A DNA stretch of 64,000 nt, taken from positions 428,648 through 492,647 of the forward strand of contig NZ_JAJEJQ010000004.1 of assembly GCF_021390575.1 (NCBI RefSeq). The letters are read 5' to 3'. This document shows positions 25,268 through 35,841 of this stretch, one piece after another; the stretch's first letter is position 1; every line of letters begins with the position of its first letter. The position numbers and the translations under genes are program-made. Source of the stretch: Paraburkholderia adhaesiva. Its GTDB lineage: Bacteria; Pseudomonadota; Gammaproteobacteria; Burkholderiales; Burkholderiaceae. The notes beneath the pieces were generated by a model. It searched no databases, had not been told where the DNA came from, and saw only the letters and a program-made list of their open reading frames with translations.

Positions 25268-26904
25268 AACGCATCGAGCCACTGATCGAGTGACGGCAGT
25301 CCGAACAACCCGCACGCGACCTCGACCGCATTGGTCGCGCCCCCCGACAGGTTGATGCCCTGCATGCGTCTCGCGCGCTCGCCCACGCCATCAATACGGC
25401 AGAGCTCGCGCGAAGTCGTTTCCTTGCTGATGTTGAAGGTCTCCTCGCCCGTCGGATAGGAACTCAGGGCGTCGAGGTCGGCCGCGTGGGCACGGATCGA
25501 GGTGCGCAGCTTTGGCGCCTCTTCAATGAGGCACAGGCCGTTCTCGGCCACGAGATGCGCGGGCAGTGTGACGATCCAGCCCGAGGGGCTCACCACCTGG
25601 GCATCGAGTTCCGTGTGCATCGAGTCGGATGTGGTGCCGATGACCCGTCCCTTCTCTTCCAGACAGAAGTAATGCAGCCGGTCGACCAGGCGCCGCGGCT
25701 GCGAGTTGAAATTGCTGAAATCCGACCAGCCGGCAAAACTGGGGAGCGTGAGTTGCAGGTCACGCGTTTGCTCGTCGAGCAGCTCCATCGACGCGCAGTC
25801 GAACACGTTGTAGATCACGTATTCGAGCGGATAGTGGCGCTGCATGAACCGGTGCCACGAGATACCGGTGAGGTGCGCGGCTTCCTCGAAGCGCAGCTTG
25901 TGCAGGCGTTCGCCGAAGGTCTTGCGCAGGATTGCGTCCAGCGAGTAGGACGGGTCCTTGCCCTTCTGTGAGCGCAGATGCCAGTAGACGGTATGCCACT
26001 GTGCCTGGGGCGGGACGGGACTCACCTTGCCCGAGGCGGTGACCTTGCGGTTGCTGCCGGTCCTGTAGCGGAAATGCCGCCACTTCTCAGGCACGCCCGG
26101 ATCACTGAATACATCTTTCGGGTCGACACCGGCGTTCGCGAGACACTCGAGCATTTTCGGCATGTCGAAGTTGATGTTCCAGATCGCGATGAAGTCCGGC
26201 ATCCACGCGTGAGCCTTCCTGAAGCACGTCGTGATGATGTCGACCGGCCTGTCGACCAGCACGATTTCCCAGTCAATGTTTCGCTGCGCACAGATCGCCC
26301 CGATGTAGCGCTCGAGCTTCTCGCGCAATGACGGCTCGACAGCCCCACAGCCAGCGACGAACGGGCGCTGAATCGCGGTGATGGCGTGCGCGCCATACGA
26401 GAGCGTGGCGATGATGATCTCGCCCGTGCTGTCGCTGGTGCCTTGGAGCGCATCGGTCTCGACATCAAAGGCCGCCACGCTGTACGGCGTAGCGATGCCC
26501 GGAAAACGCTCCATGTACGTCTTCCTGATGACCGAGGTGGACAGTAGGTCGGCCCCGTAGAGATACGGCGAGCGCCTGAGAATATGGGGGTCGCGTACGC
26601 CGGGCGTGCCCAGCGCCCTAGCCATCGCGATGGTCTGTCCTGCACGGGTGCTCTCGAAGCGGGTGAGCCGCTCGAGGAGTTCCCATTCTTTTTTTTCGTG
26701 ATGATTGCGGTACGGGCGTTTCGTTACCCAGAACGGGAAAGAAAAATTCCTGATGAGCCGGACGTGCGGTTTCGTTGAGCCCTCCGGGTCATGCACGATC
26801 TCCTTGACCAGGTGGTAATCGTCGCCCTCGCCCGCGGGCGGTGCACAGTACACGGCGAACCGACACTCGCGGGCAGACGGCTTGTTCTCCGTGGCCTCTG
26901 GCAT
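25268..26904 (-). pseudogene. Phage family B DNA polymerase, exonuclease half (cut by IS3 copy 1)
   Basis: From ATG 26904 (GGAGGAGGG upstream) the product shows the phage PolB N-terminal motif YRNHHEKKEWE (65-75) and the 3'-5' exonuclease motifs FDVETD (146-151, D147 and E149), NINFD (243-247) and YNVFD (365-369). A motif A-like DLDALSSYPTG-x5-NISKETT at 476-497 corresponds to T4 DxxSLYPS-NISPET. The restored 593-residue protein then ends about 110 residues later without motif B or the YGDTDS motif C. So this was already only the N-terminal half of a split polymerase, with the palm and thumb encoded elsewhere. IS3 copy 1 removed the last 48 residues. It would have replicated and proofread phage DNA. 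Confidence 0.8.
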
Positions 26905-27070
26905 GGCATACGCCCTCCTCCAACGATGAGCGCTGTGTGAATCAATGCGTGGCTGGCCATCCCTATGAAATGCGGGTGAGAGTCAAATGCAGCTCACCCG
27001 TGGGGACTGCCGGCACACGATGGCAGGCAGCCGGTCAAAACTGGTTTTTCAGTGACAGGGGGTGTGCGCC

Positions 27071-28369
27071 ATGTGGCTCAGGGATCCGGCTGTGCGGCTG
27101 GCCTGCGAGGACGTCGACTTCCAGAGCGATGCGTTTTTCCGTGAACTTTGTGCGCTATTCGCGGAACTGGAGAAGGTGAGGCCCGAGGAGATGGCCGATC
27201 AGGATGCCGCGATGCAGCTACCGGCTGTGATCGCGCACTACACGGGCATGAATGTGAAGGTGGCCTGGGGCAATGACGGTCCGGTCATTTTTCCGCCCAC
27301 CATCACGAAAAACCATGTACTGCTCAGCCGCTGGGGGGACTACTACCGGCAGTACGTGCTGACCAGCATGGATGCGGACAAGCTCCTCGCGCAAAGCCAG
27401 ACCCGGCCCATTGGCCGGGTTGATCGCAGGAACGCGCGCGTATCCGGTGTATTCAGTGAGCTGGAAGCAGTACTGGTCATGCCCGCGCAGATCTTTCAGG
27501 AGAGGCTCACGGCCGAAGAGGTTGCAGCAATGGTCCTGCATGAGCTGGGCCATCTTTTTGCGTATTTCGAGTTGATCGGTCAGTCGCTGACAACCAACCA
27601 GATTCTGGCTGGTTTGTCGAAGAAGCTCGATCAATCCGTGGGCGTGAAGGACCGTGAAGCGGTGCTTGCGAAAGTGAAGTCCATCGCGCAGCTGTATGAT
27701 CTGGATGTGGAGATGCTGGCGAAGTCGGCTGACCAGAAGGTCATCGAGCTCGTGGTGGTATCGAGCATCGTGCGGGCCCTGCAGTCAGAGCTGGGCATGC
27801 CGCTCTTTGATTTGAACAGTTTCGAGGCGCTGGCTGACCAGTTTGCCGCGCGCCTGGGTGCTGGCAGGGCGCTGGTCATGGGGCTGGACAAGCGCAATCG
27901 GGCGCACGGCCACATCGCCTACCGTAGCCGTCCGTCGTGGTTGCTGGCTGAGTCGATGAAGGTCATTTTGCTGCTGGCTGTGCCGCTCACGCTCGGCGGC
28001 ACGTGGTCGAGTTTGATGGCCAGCTGCACTCGGGATGCAACGGGTGTGGAAACCGCGGTCTACGGTTCGGTTAAAACGCGCTTTGACCGTATCCGCGAGC
28101 AGCTTGTCGAGGGCATGAAAGATCCGAAGCTCGATCGCGACATGCAGGCGAGCTATGTCGAAGATATTGCGGCGATCGATGAAATCCTCGCAAATGTAAG
28201 CGAGCGCCGGCAGCTCCTGAGCTACATGGCCGATTTTTTCTCGCCTTCCCGTCGCCAGCGGATATCCCAGGAAAAGCTTCAGCGCGAGCTGGAGCGCATC
28301 GCGAACAATGACCTGTTCGTGAAGGCCGCGGCACTGAAGCACACTGCCACCGGAGCACTCCCGTCATGA
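27071..28369 (+). CDS. Phage-encoded zinc metallopeptidase-like protein with membrane segment
   Basis: From ATG 27071 (AGGGGG, 8-base gap) the product has 432 residues. MVLHELGHLFAYFE holds HELGH (157-161), the HExxH zinc site; FEALADQFAARLGAG near 250-260 could give the third ligand, as in M48-like gluzincins. KVILLLAVPLTLGGTWSSLM at about 298-317 is a hydrophobic segment, and the C-terminal 100 residues are helical and charged. It overlaps the next gene by 4 bases and starts a three-gene plus-strand operon. A role in head maturation or cell entry is possible; the set of neighbours gives no proof. Peptidase activity is inferred from the motif. Confidence 0.7.
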   Translation: MWLRDPAVRLACEDVDFQSDAFFRELCALFAELEKVRPEEMADQDAAMQLPAVIAHYTGMNVKVAWGNDGPVIFPPTITKNHVLLSRWGDYYRQYVLTSMDADKLLAQSQTRPIGRVDRRNARVSGVFSELEAVLVMPAQIFQERLTAEEVAAMVLHELGHLFAYFELIGQSLTTNQILAGLSKKLDQSVGVKDREAVLAKVKSIAQLYDLDVEMLAKSADQKVIELVVVSSIVRALQSELGMPLFDLNSFEALADQFAARLGAGRALVMGLDKRNRAHGHIAYRSRPSWLLAESMKVILLLAVPLTLGGTWSSLMASCTRDATGVETAVYGSVKTRFDRIREQLVEGMKDPKLDRDMQASYVEDIAAIDEILANVSERRQLLSYMADFFSPSRRQRISQEKLQRELERIANNDLFVKAAALKHTATGALPS

Positions 28370-28845
28370 AAGCACAATTCGTCCCCTTTCTAACCGCCAC
28401 CAACGTGCAGATCCGGGAGCTGGAAAACCGCAGCCGCATCATTGCTACGGCTGTGGCGCTTGCGGTCTCACGTGTCGTCTCGCTGCCCTCGGCTGCCGTG
28501 GAAGCGCCGGGCACGCACTACAACTTCACGGTGCTGCCCGAAGTGCAGCACCATATCGGCGAGTTCAACGAAGAGGTCGTCTTCGATGTGCGTCTCGCGC
28601 TCGCCGCCGCGCGCGAGTTCTGGATGCTGCGCTACCACGCGGCCCACGCTGAAACATTCGCCCTGGTCGATCCGGGCGCCGGCTTCTACGACAACCTGAT
28701 TGGCGTAGCGATGTACGTGGACCGCGACAGCTGCTGCTTTAACAATGCGCATCTGGTGGCGATCTACGCGCTCGCCAGTGAAGCGCTGGGACTGATCCAG
28801 CAGGAGCAGATGCAACAGGTGCAACAGGGAGCGGCGCATGTTTAA
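28366..28845 (+). CDS. Phage-like hypothetical protein, 159 residues
   Basis: The ATG overlaps the stop of the metallopeptidase-like gene (ATGA) and the end overlaps the next gene by 8 bases, so it is translationally coupled on both sides. The protein is mixed alpha/beta with HYNFTVLPEVQHHIGEFNEEVVFDVRLAL and a C-terminal glutamine-rich helix QEQMQQVQQG. I do not recognise it. Tight coupling suggests that it works in the same complex as its neighbours. Confidence 0.6.
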   Translation: MKAQFVPFLTATNVQIRELENRSRIIATAVALAVSRVVSLPSAAVEAPGTHYNFTVLPEVQHHIGEFNEEVVFDVRLALAAAREFWMLRYHAAHAETFALVDPGAGFYDNLIGVAMYVDRDSCCFNNAHLVAIYALASEALGLIQQEQMQQVQQGAAHV

Positions 28846-30199
28846 TCAAGGTCTGAACGCCGGGATCGATGACGACTACGACACGGACCTCGATCTTGTG
28901 CCGCAGATCGTTGAGACCATCGGCACGGGCGCGCCCCCGGAGTACGAGGAAGAGGCGCAAACGATTTCGGCCATGGAAGCGCGCATCGAGGACCTGCTCG
29001 TGCTGCGCGCGCAGATCCACCATCAGCGTGGCATGAGCCAGGCGCTTGCCATCGAGGGGCTGCGCATCATGCCGGAGTTCGGCGAGGGTGCGCCCGCGAG
29101 CTTCTACTCGCTGCAGCCGGGCGCAACGCGTCTGGCGATCGCCAGTGAATCCATTATCCGCGGCATCTGGGAGGCGATCAAAACTGCAATCGCGGCATTG
29201 CGGGCCATGATCCGCAAGTTCATCAACTGGCTGCGGGGCGGCACGGCCGATGATGCCGGTGGACTCGACGAAGCAGCAGCCAGGACTGAAAAGAACATCG
29301 ACGCGCTCGTGAAGGTCGCGCATGAGCTGCTCGATGTGCTCAGGGCGTACCGCAAGGGCACGTACCGCAGTCGTGACGGTGAGGGTCCCGCGCACCTGAC
29401 GTTCGACCAGGTGTTCGATTACGTGAGGGGCAACGCACGCGACTACTTCTACGGCGCCCAGCCTGGTCCGGAAAAGCTCTACCTCGACCTGCTCCACGGG
29501 GGCGAATATTCGAAGGCAATGGGCGAGACCGGCTCGCTGTGCGAGGGGCTGGCCGTGATCGTGAAGCAGCGTGTGGCCCTGCTCGATGCGATCCTCGAAA
29601 AGGACTTTCAGCGCCCGGCTTTCTCCGGCGACAAAATGGCGGGTCTCGCGAGCCTGAAAAAGCTCGAGGAGCCGCTTACTGTGACGTTCGGGCATCAGGA
29701 GCTTACGCTGGGGGAACTCAACGCCGAGCTGCGCGATCTGCGGCATGCGGGTGACGCGAAACACGATCATGACCGGCTTGAGATCGATGACCTGTACACG
29801 GCGTTTTCGAGGGTCGGCGAGCGCCTGACGATCAGCGACTCGATCCGCTCGCTCAAAAAGCTCACGCCGCTCATGGCGGCAATGGAGCAGCACCTAGCGG
29901 AACTGGAGAGGCTGGTCGGCCAGTTGCCCGCGGACGAGGCGCCAGACGATGCGTCAGCCGTGATCGGTCCGGGTCTCAGAAGCGCGATCGTGAAACTGGG
30001 CCGTGACATGAACGACCTGGGCGTGCTGGTGCAAAGTGTGCTGTCCTATGCGGCCGAAATCCGGCTCACCGCGCAGATGGCGATCCGTCTGGCGAAAGAC
30101 GTTGCTCGCTTTATCGTGGAGAACATTGTTGATGAAAGTAACAAGGCGCTGCCGCAGTGGATTACACTTCACGCGAAGCTTGAACGCATTCGTGCCTGA
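28838..30199 (+). CDS. Phage-like virion or head protein, helical
   Basis: The 453-residue product starts MFNQGLNAGIDDDYDTDLDLVPQI and is strongly helical. A cationic amphipathic segment, IIRGIWEAIKTAIAALRAMIRKFINWLRGG (about 107-136), could insert into or lie on a membrane or pack in a capsid, as in internal head proteins of large myoviruses. The end is rich in helices suited to coiled-coil packing. It is the third gene of the 27071-30199 operon. No enzymatic motif was seen; an internal or ejected virion protein is a plausible but unproven guess. Confidence 0.55.
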   Translation: MFNQGLNAGIDDDYDTDLDLVPQIVETIGTGAPPEYEEEAQTISAMEARIEDLLVLRAQIHHQRGMSQALAIEGLRIMPEFGEGAPASFYSLQPGATRLAIASESIIRGIWEAIKTAIAALRAMIRKFINWLRGGTADDAGGLDEAAARTEKNIDALVKVAHELLDVLRAYRKGTYRSRDGEGPAHLTFDQVFDYVRGNARDYFYGAQPGPEKLYLDLLHGGEYSKAMGETGSLCEGLAVIVKQRVALLDAILEKDFQRPAFSGDKMAGLASLKKLEEPLTVTFGHQELTLGELNAELRDLRHAGDAKHDHDRLEIDDLYTAFSRVGERLTISDSIRSLKKLTPLMAAMEQHLAELERLVGQLPADEAPDDASAVIGPGLRSAIVKLGRDMNDLGVLVQSVLSYAAEIRLTAQMAIRLAKDVARFIVENIVDESNKALPQWITLHAKLERIRA

Positions 30200-30263
30200 A
30201 GGCGCGCAGACGTCGCCATGCACCATGGACGGCGCTAGAACCGATCTTGAAAGGGTATCTTTG

Positions 30264-31070
30264 ATGGCTTCACAATGGCGTGGCCGACTGGGCGTTCTTG
30301 CACTATGTGCCGGACTTGCTGGATCGAATACCGCTTTTTGCGGTCCGTCGCAGTCGATGGAGATTGCGCGAGTGAATCTCGCGTCGCTTTTTAAAACACG
30401 GTCGGCATGGCAGTTCGTTGCTACCCAGGGGCCTGAGACAGAGGACTATGGCGGCAATCCAGCGCCGGGCAAGCTGCATCTGTGCCTTCAGAATACTCCT
30501 GCTGGCCAGTGTCTGGAAGACATAACGCAGGCGCCGCCCGACACTGGCGGCTCGAACGACGGCTGGGAGCCTCATTACCTCCAGATCGCGCAGGCGATCT
30601 ATCCGCAGGGACATTCGGCAGCACCGCTTTTCAAGATAGTAACGGCCAGCCTGGCTGCCGGTAATGGCGATCAGGTGGTTGTCACGCAATTGCTGGACTA
30701 TAAACCGGCGAGCGACACCTTCGAGCGCGTCTACGTACACTCCACTGGTACAAACAACAATCAGGAGGTCCGGTTCATTTCCAGCGGACCTCTCGCGGGC
30801 AGCATTGTTTCCTCAGAGCCGACCAGAGATGCCCCGTATGCCTACTGGATTCAGGTAGACAGCTTTACGTCGAACCGTGCTTACCGGCAAGTACTCCGAT
30901 ATCGCAGTGCAACTCGCTACAACGACGGAAATTCTCTGGCCGTGATTGACTCGGAGATGCCAAATATCGGACAGCATCTGGGTTTCTGGCGGCCGGGCAT
31001 GCCTTTGCCTCTTCCCGAAAAGGCGTGTCCGAAGCCACGACTGGTCCACACGGAACTGTGGTGCAACTGA
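30264..31070 (+). CDS. Exported protein of unknown function
   Basis: From ATG 30264 (AAGGG, 8-base gap) the product has 268 residues and a Sec signal peptide (WRGRLGVLALCAGLAG, likely cleaved after AFC or CGP near 26-28). The mature part has few helices and several cysteines (CLQ, QCLED, KACPK, LWCN) that could form disulfides in the periplasm. It lies between phage-like operons but its style is that of a host exported protein, like those at 38110-44494. It might be a moron gene carried by the phage or a host gene. I cannot name the family. Confidence 0.65.
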   Translation: MASQWRGRLGVLALCAGLAGSNTAFCGPSQSMEIARVNLASLFKTRSAWQFVATQGPETEDYGGNPAPGKLHLCLQNTPAGQCLEDITQAPPDTGGSNDGWEPHYLQIAQAIYPQGHSAAPLFKIVTASLAAGNGDQVVVTQLLDYKPASDTFERVYVHSTGTNNNQEVRFISSGPLAGSIVSSEPTRDAPYAYWIQVDSFTSNRAYRQVLRYRSATRYNDGNSLAVIDSEMPNIGQHLGFWRPGMPLPLPEKACPKPRLVHTELWCN

Positions 31071-31140
31071 TCCGGGGGGGCTGGTAATCAGCCCTGGCGC
31101 CTGGGCTTCGCCCCCGTGCAGTTGAGAATAGTCCGGTTGC

Positions 31141-34107
31141 CTATCTCGTTGTCACGCTGTACGACACGAACGACACCACCACGTTCTCCTTCACGCTGAG
31201 CGTGCCGTCGGCATTGGCTACCAGTTGCCGCGCGATGCCGAGCTGTGTGGAGCGATCGACGAGCGTCACCGCGCTCAGGTTCAGCGTGCCACCCAGACCC
31301 GAGGCGACAAAGCTGATCACGTCGTTGCCGTAGACCTCGCTCAGCGCCGCGGTGATCGCCGACATCGAGACCACGTCGTTCTGCAACTGCGTGTTGATCG
31401 TCGAGATTGTGATCGTCTGCAGCTGCTGCTTCAGGTCGTCGTTGTCGAACACCGTGGCGGCGACTAGGCACGTGACCTGGAAGCTCTGGGCAGCATCGAT
31501 GTTGTAGAGGATGCTGTCGGGCCCCCACACCTGCACGCTGCCCATATTCGCGACCGGATAGTAGTAGAGCGATGTGTTCTCCAGCAGGTTGTCGTTGAAG
31601 GTCTCGAACTCCCCTGTCAACCACCCCACCACCGTATCGACGAGTTGCCCGACATAGGCCGGTGCCACCGAATCGGTCGCGAAGCGGTACACCGCGTCGA
31701 TCATCATGATGTCCAGTTCCTGGCTCACCCCGCGCGGATTCACCGGCACCGGATTGCCGTTGATGAGGATCACATCGCCCACCTTGAACTGGTAGCTGGG
31801 CGTGCCGTCGGCGTTCAGCACCGGATCCCCCTTGTAGTGCAGGATCGTGAACCGGGGCTCGCCGTCGACGATGGTGATCGCGCTGCCCGTTTCCGGGTCA
31901 ATCTCGTAAACATCGTCCTGGTAGTAGTACGGAATGTTGACCTGATAGGTTTGATACTGAAGGGTTGAGACCACGGTTCGGCAATGTGCCCAGAGCGTGT
32001 CCAGATACTGGCCGAACCTGATGACCAGTTGTTCGTTGGTGATCCCGACTGTCCCCTGCGGCACGAGGAAGGTACCCACCACACTGTCCACGGCCGCCTT
32101 CTGCCACGCTGGAGACATCGCGGCACTCGTTGAATAGATGACGTCGAACGTGGTGGTCAGCGGCGCCGCGGTCAGGCGCGGCGTCGTGGTGTACATCAGG
32201 AACGGTGTCAGGGACAGATTGCCGTTCGCGTCGACATTGAAGTTCGTGGACAGGTCGAATGTGAACAGGCGCTCGCCGCTGCTGGTCTTGCCGGTGAGCG
32301 CGCCCTGCAGATACGCCCGCGCGGTCTCGCCTGGCGGCACGAACGAGAGCTGGCAGAACACCTGGCTGTTGTCGAGTGCCTGATACGCAGCGCTGGAGGT
32401 GGTCGCGAGCGTGAGCTGGTAGCCGGTCGCGGTACAGGCGAGCGTGTAGGTATTCGTGCTCACCTGGAGACCCGTGCTGTCGTTCTCGCCCACCCAGAGC
32501 TTCGTGACGACTGCGGGACTGTCGAGCCGGTATGCTCGCCAGGCAACTTCGTTGGCCGTGAGGTCGAGCACGTAGTAGAACGGACTGTAGAGATACCTGC
32601 CGCCCGTGATCGCAAGTGCCTTGCTGCCCGGTGACATGGCGGCGAGCTGGCTGACGATGCTGTCGCTGACCATCGACACGACGCCATTGCTGTTCTGGTA
32701 GAGCGCGGCGGGTGTGACAGTGATGCTGGTGCCGTTGTCGATCACCGCGCTGTTCTGCACCGCGTCGGCGACCGACAGCGTCACGGTCTCGATCGTGCTC
32801 GTGGCGGCCGTAATCAGGTCCGTATTGGCCGGTTGCGGCATCGGGGCGGTGGCGAGAAACACCCGGTCGGTGATGTTGTCGATGTTCTTGACGACGCCGA
32901 AGCCCTGCTGGCCGAGGACATCCTCGATCTGGGCCTGTGTGATCGGGATCGACTGCGGGCCCACCGAGTTGTCGATCACCTGCTGCCGCAATGTCAGGAA
33001 GTCGACCGCATTGGTGCCACCGAGCACCACCTGATCCGAGTAGACGATCAGCGCCGAGAAGGTCGACATCGGTGCGGTGAAGATCGTCTCGTCATGTTTG
33101 TCGATCGCGAGGAACGTCGCACTGAACGCGTTCGCCGCGTAGTTCGACAGGTTCATGTTCAGCGGCCCCTTCGTCTCGTAGAGGTCCACGCGGATGTTCT
33201 GGTTGAGCAACCCGGTGCTCGTATAGACCTGGGGAATCGCAATCGTTGCCTGACTGGCACCGGTCTGGGTACTGGTCGCGAGCGTGACGACGGCCGTTGG
33301 GGTGAGCGGATCGTAGATTTCGGTGGAATACGTGACCTCGATTTCCACCCACAGGTTCGTGGATGGATCCTGCGCATAGACACGGCAGTAGTAGAACTGG
33401 TCGCTGATGGGGATCGTGAGCGCAAACGCCCGCGATGGCGTGCAGGGTCCCGTGCGGGAGATGATATCGAATTGCTGGACTTCAAACTCCATGTAGATCC
33501 AGAGCTTGTCCCTGGCCTGCCGGTACTCCTAGGTGACGAGGTTCGTCGAGAGCGTCTGCAGTGGCGATACGGTCGTGGTGTCGTAGGTGATGGACAGTTC
33601 CCGATGCGCCATCTGCTCGATCACAACCGGATACTGGAGGCTGAACTGCACGCCGCCCACGACGAAGTACGTGTTGCGCGGGATGACGAGCTTGCCCAGT
33701 CCCGTGGCGGGGTCGGTGACGAGCCTGGCGAGCAGCTCGGTCTCGTCGACGATCATCGACCAGGTGGTTACCGCGGGCGTGGCGAAGCGGTTCACATAGT
33801 CCACATCGGACATGTGCGTGTACAGCTCGCTCATGAGCTGGGCTGCGACCGGATACTGCTTGCGGTTGAGCGCCAGGACCTTCTGCAGGAAGGCCGCGAC
33901 GTTCACCGCGCCGGTTTCGATCGCGTGCACGTAGGGGTTGCTCGGGTCGACGATGGTGACCGCGCTACCCGTGACCTCGGCCAGATAGTTGAAGTTGACC
34001 TGGGCGATCAGCGCCGGGTTGTACTGGTACAGCAGGATGTTCTGGATGAGGTCGTTAATCGTCGGGCTGCCGGAGGGCACCGACTGGATCGAAAGGCTGC
34101 TGGACAT
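31141..34107 (-). pseudogene. Baseplate wedge-like protein (T4 gp6/J-like) with in-frame TAG
   Basis: The frame runs from ATG 34107 (MSSSLSIQSVPSGSPTIND) to TAG at 31141, 988 codons, broken by one TAG at 33529-33531 (codon 193). Both sides read on without shift (LSTNLVT-stop-EYRQARDKLWIYMEFE). The long strand-rich body with PRGVSQELDIMMIDAVYRFATDSV and the C-terminal QTITISTINTQLQ...ALSEVYGNDVISFV resemble wedge proteins of contractile tails such as gp6 of T4, which join the baseplate rim. Size also fits. If the stop is not suppressed, the N-terminal 192 residues and a C-terminal part starting at 33492 are the only products. The upstream gene (34172) ends 64 bases away on the same strand. Confidence 0.6.
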
Positions 34108-34171
34108 CGTGCCCTCGCGTGTTTGATGTGCTGCCTGATGTGCGGCATTTCAGGTGGGGTGTTTCAGGGTT

Positions 34172-34644
34172 TCAGGCACTGGCGCCGGCGCCAAAGTCGA
34201 GCTGGCCGAGGGTGTTCACGCTGAGCGCCGGTGTGGTGTTGCCCGAAGGCTCACCGCTCTGGTTCTGGCCGGTCGGGAAAAGCGGTGTGGCGAGCTGGTT
34301 CTGCAGGTTCGTGAGCCACGTGACGAGCTGCTGGTAGAGCTGGTTGTCGACCCACCATTCGAGCTCCCACGTATCCGGGTTGATCCACGGATAGCCCTGG
34401 TGGTTAAAGAGCTGCAGCGCCCCCATGGGCACCTTCGTGCAGGAGACGGTGCGCAGCCCGTCGGCCATGGCGGGATTGAAGAGCGCCACGGTCATGTTGA
34501 ACGTGTAGAGCAGGATCGGGTCCTGATAGATCGCGCCCACGCAGTGCATCGGAATGTTGATCTGCTCGTGCGACTGGTTGATCGGGCTCTGGCTGTCGTA
34601 GTTGAAGGCGGCGCCGTTGGCTGGTGAATACGGAAACGCCGCAC
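34172..34644 (-). pseudogene. 3' part of a phage structural-type gene cut by IS3 copy 2
   Basis: The frame enters from IS3 copy 2 and reads AFPYSPANGAAFNYDSQSP to a TGA at 34172. Joined to 35842-35932 with one GCAC target copy, it forms a 187-residue protein, MRIVRIAYQTRIYRLV...KIAACGAAFPYSPANG... It is rich in asparagine, glutamine and aromatic residues (WINPDTWELEWWVDNQLYQQLVTWL), as virion proteins often are. It lies just before the baseplate wedge-like gene, so it may be a wedge partner; I do not recognise the family. Confidence 0.65.
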
Positions 34645-34710
34645 GGTAATGCCCCCGCAAATCCATCGTCGGGAGAAGTAGAATTTTCTCGTTAAGAGGG
34701 AGTTCTGCAG

Positions 34711-34977
34711 ATGAAGAAGTCGAGATTCACGGACAGCCAGATACTGGAGGCGCTCAAGCGCGCGGAGGCCGGACTGGCGGTGCCGGAGCTGTGCCGGGAG
34801 CTGGGCATCAGTTCGGCGACGTTTTATAAATGGCGCTCGAAGTACGGCGGCATGGACGCGTCGATGATGTCGCGCATGAAGGAACTGGAGGCGGAGAATG
34901 CCCGGCTTCGCAAGATGTACATCGAGGAGAAGCTCAAGGCTGAGATTGCCTCGGAGGCACTGCAAAAAAAGTTCTGA
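34711..34977 (+). CDS. IS3 OrfA, copy 2
   Basis: The 88-residue protein is identical to that of copy 1: helix-turn-helix, leucine-zipper-like helix and the A7 slippage run near its end (34964-34970). See 24141 for the role. Confidence 0.95.
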   Translation: MKKSRFTDSQILEALKRAEAGLAVPELCRELGISSATFYKWRSKYGGMDASMMSRMKELEAENARLRKMYIEEKLKAEIASEALQKKF

Positions 34978-34997
34978 AGCCATCTCGTCGGCGCGAG

Positions 34998-35798
34998 ATG
35001 GCAAAGCGGGTTGTGCAACAGCGGCGCGTGTCAATTCGTGTGGCGTGCGCGGCGTTTGGCATCAGCGAGTCGTGCTACCGGTACGAGGCGAAGTTGAACA
35101 CGGAGAACGAAGAGATTGCCAACTGGCTGCTGCGTATCACGGGTTGCCATCGCAACTGGGGTTTTCTGCTGTGCTACTTCTACCTGCGTAACGTGAAGGG
35201 ATTCGGCTGGAACCATAAGCGCATTTACCGGATTTACCGCGAGCTGGAGCTGAACCTGCGCATCAAGCCGAAAAAGCGGCTGGTGCGGGAAACGCCGCAG
35301 CCGCTATCGGTACCGGAGGCCATCAATGAAGTGTGGTCGATGGACTTCATGCATGACCAGCTGGTTGACGGGCGCAGTATCCGGACGCTGAACGTGATTG
35401 ATGATTTCAACCGCGAGGCGCTGGGCATCGAGGTGGATTTCTCGTTGCCATCCGAGCGGGTGATTCGCACGCTGAAGCAGCATATGGAATGGCGAGGCAA
35501 GCCGAAGGTCATCCGGTGCGACAACGGCCCGGAATATCTGAGCGCGGCCATCGTGACGTGGACGCAGAAGCAAGGCATCCGGTTGGAATACATCGAGCCG
35601 GGCAAGCCGCAGCAGAATGCGTATATCGAACGGTTCAACCGGACTGCTCGGTACGAATGGTTGTCGCAGTATCTGTGGGAAGACCTGGAGCAGGTTCGCG
35701 AAGCGGCGGCCGACTGGATGTGGATTTACAATCACGAGCGCCCGAATATGGCATTGGGCGGTTTTACCCCGAAGCAGCGGCTGGCCATGGCCGCTTAG
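34998..35798 (+). CDS. IS3 OrfB (DDE integrase domain), copy 2
   Basis: Identical to the product of 24428-25228, with the DDE residues in WSMDFMHD, RCDNGPEY and NAYIERFN. The gene is intact and should be expressed as a frameshifted OrfAB protein. Confidence 0.95.
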   Translation: MAKRVVQQRRVSIRVACAAFGISESCYRYEAKLNTENEEIANWLLRITGCHRNWGFLLCYFYLRNVKGFGWNHKRIYRIYRELELNLRIKPKKRLVRETPQPLSVPEAINEVWSMDFMHDQLVDGRSIRTLNVIDDFNREALGIEVDFSLPSERVIRTLKQHMEWRGKPKVIRCDNGPEYLSAAIVTWTQKQGIRLEYIEPGKPQQNAYIERFNRTARYEWLSQYLWEDLEQVREAAADWMWIYNHERPNMALGGFTPKQRLAMAA

Positions 35799-35841
35799 TT
35801 TCTACTTCTGCCCACCGTGGAAAACGGGGGCATTACCGCAC

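Larger units (their letters stand above)
34645..35837 (+). mobile_element. IS3-family element (IS407 group), copy 2
   Basis: A 1193-bp copy of the same element as at 24075, with the same ends and a different 4-bp target duplication, GCAC (34641-34644 and 35838-35841). The two copies sit in the same orientation 9.4 kb apart. It interrupts a phage structural-type gene. Confidence 0.95.

Noticed and set aside
28739..29893. 384-codon open frame opposite the 28838 gene
   Set aside because: Shadow frame; the plus strand shows translational coupling and normal protein composition.
32833..34224. 463-codon open frame opposite the wedge-like gene
   Set aside because: It is a shadow frame rich in D, R and V with no start context; the minus strand encodes the real protein.
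24075..35837. Composite transposon formed by the two IS3 copies
   Set aside because: Each copy has its own complete 4-bp target duplication, so they inserted separately.
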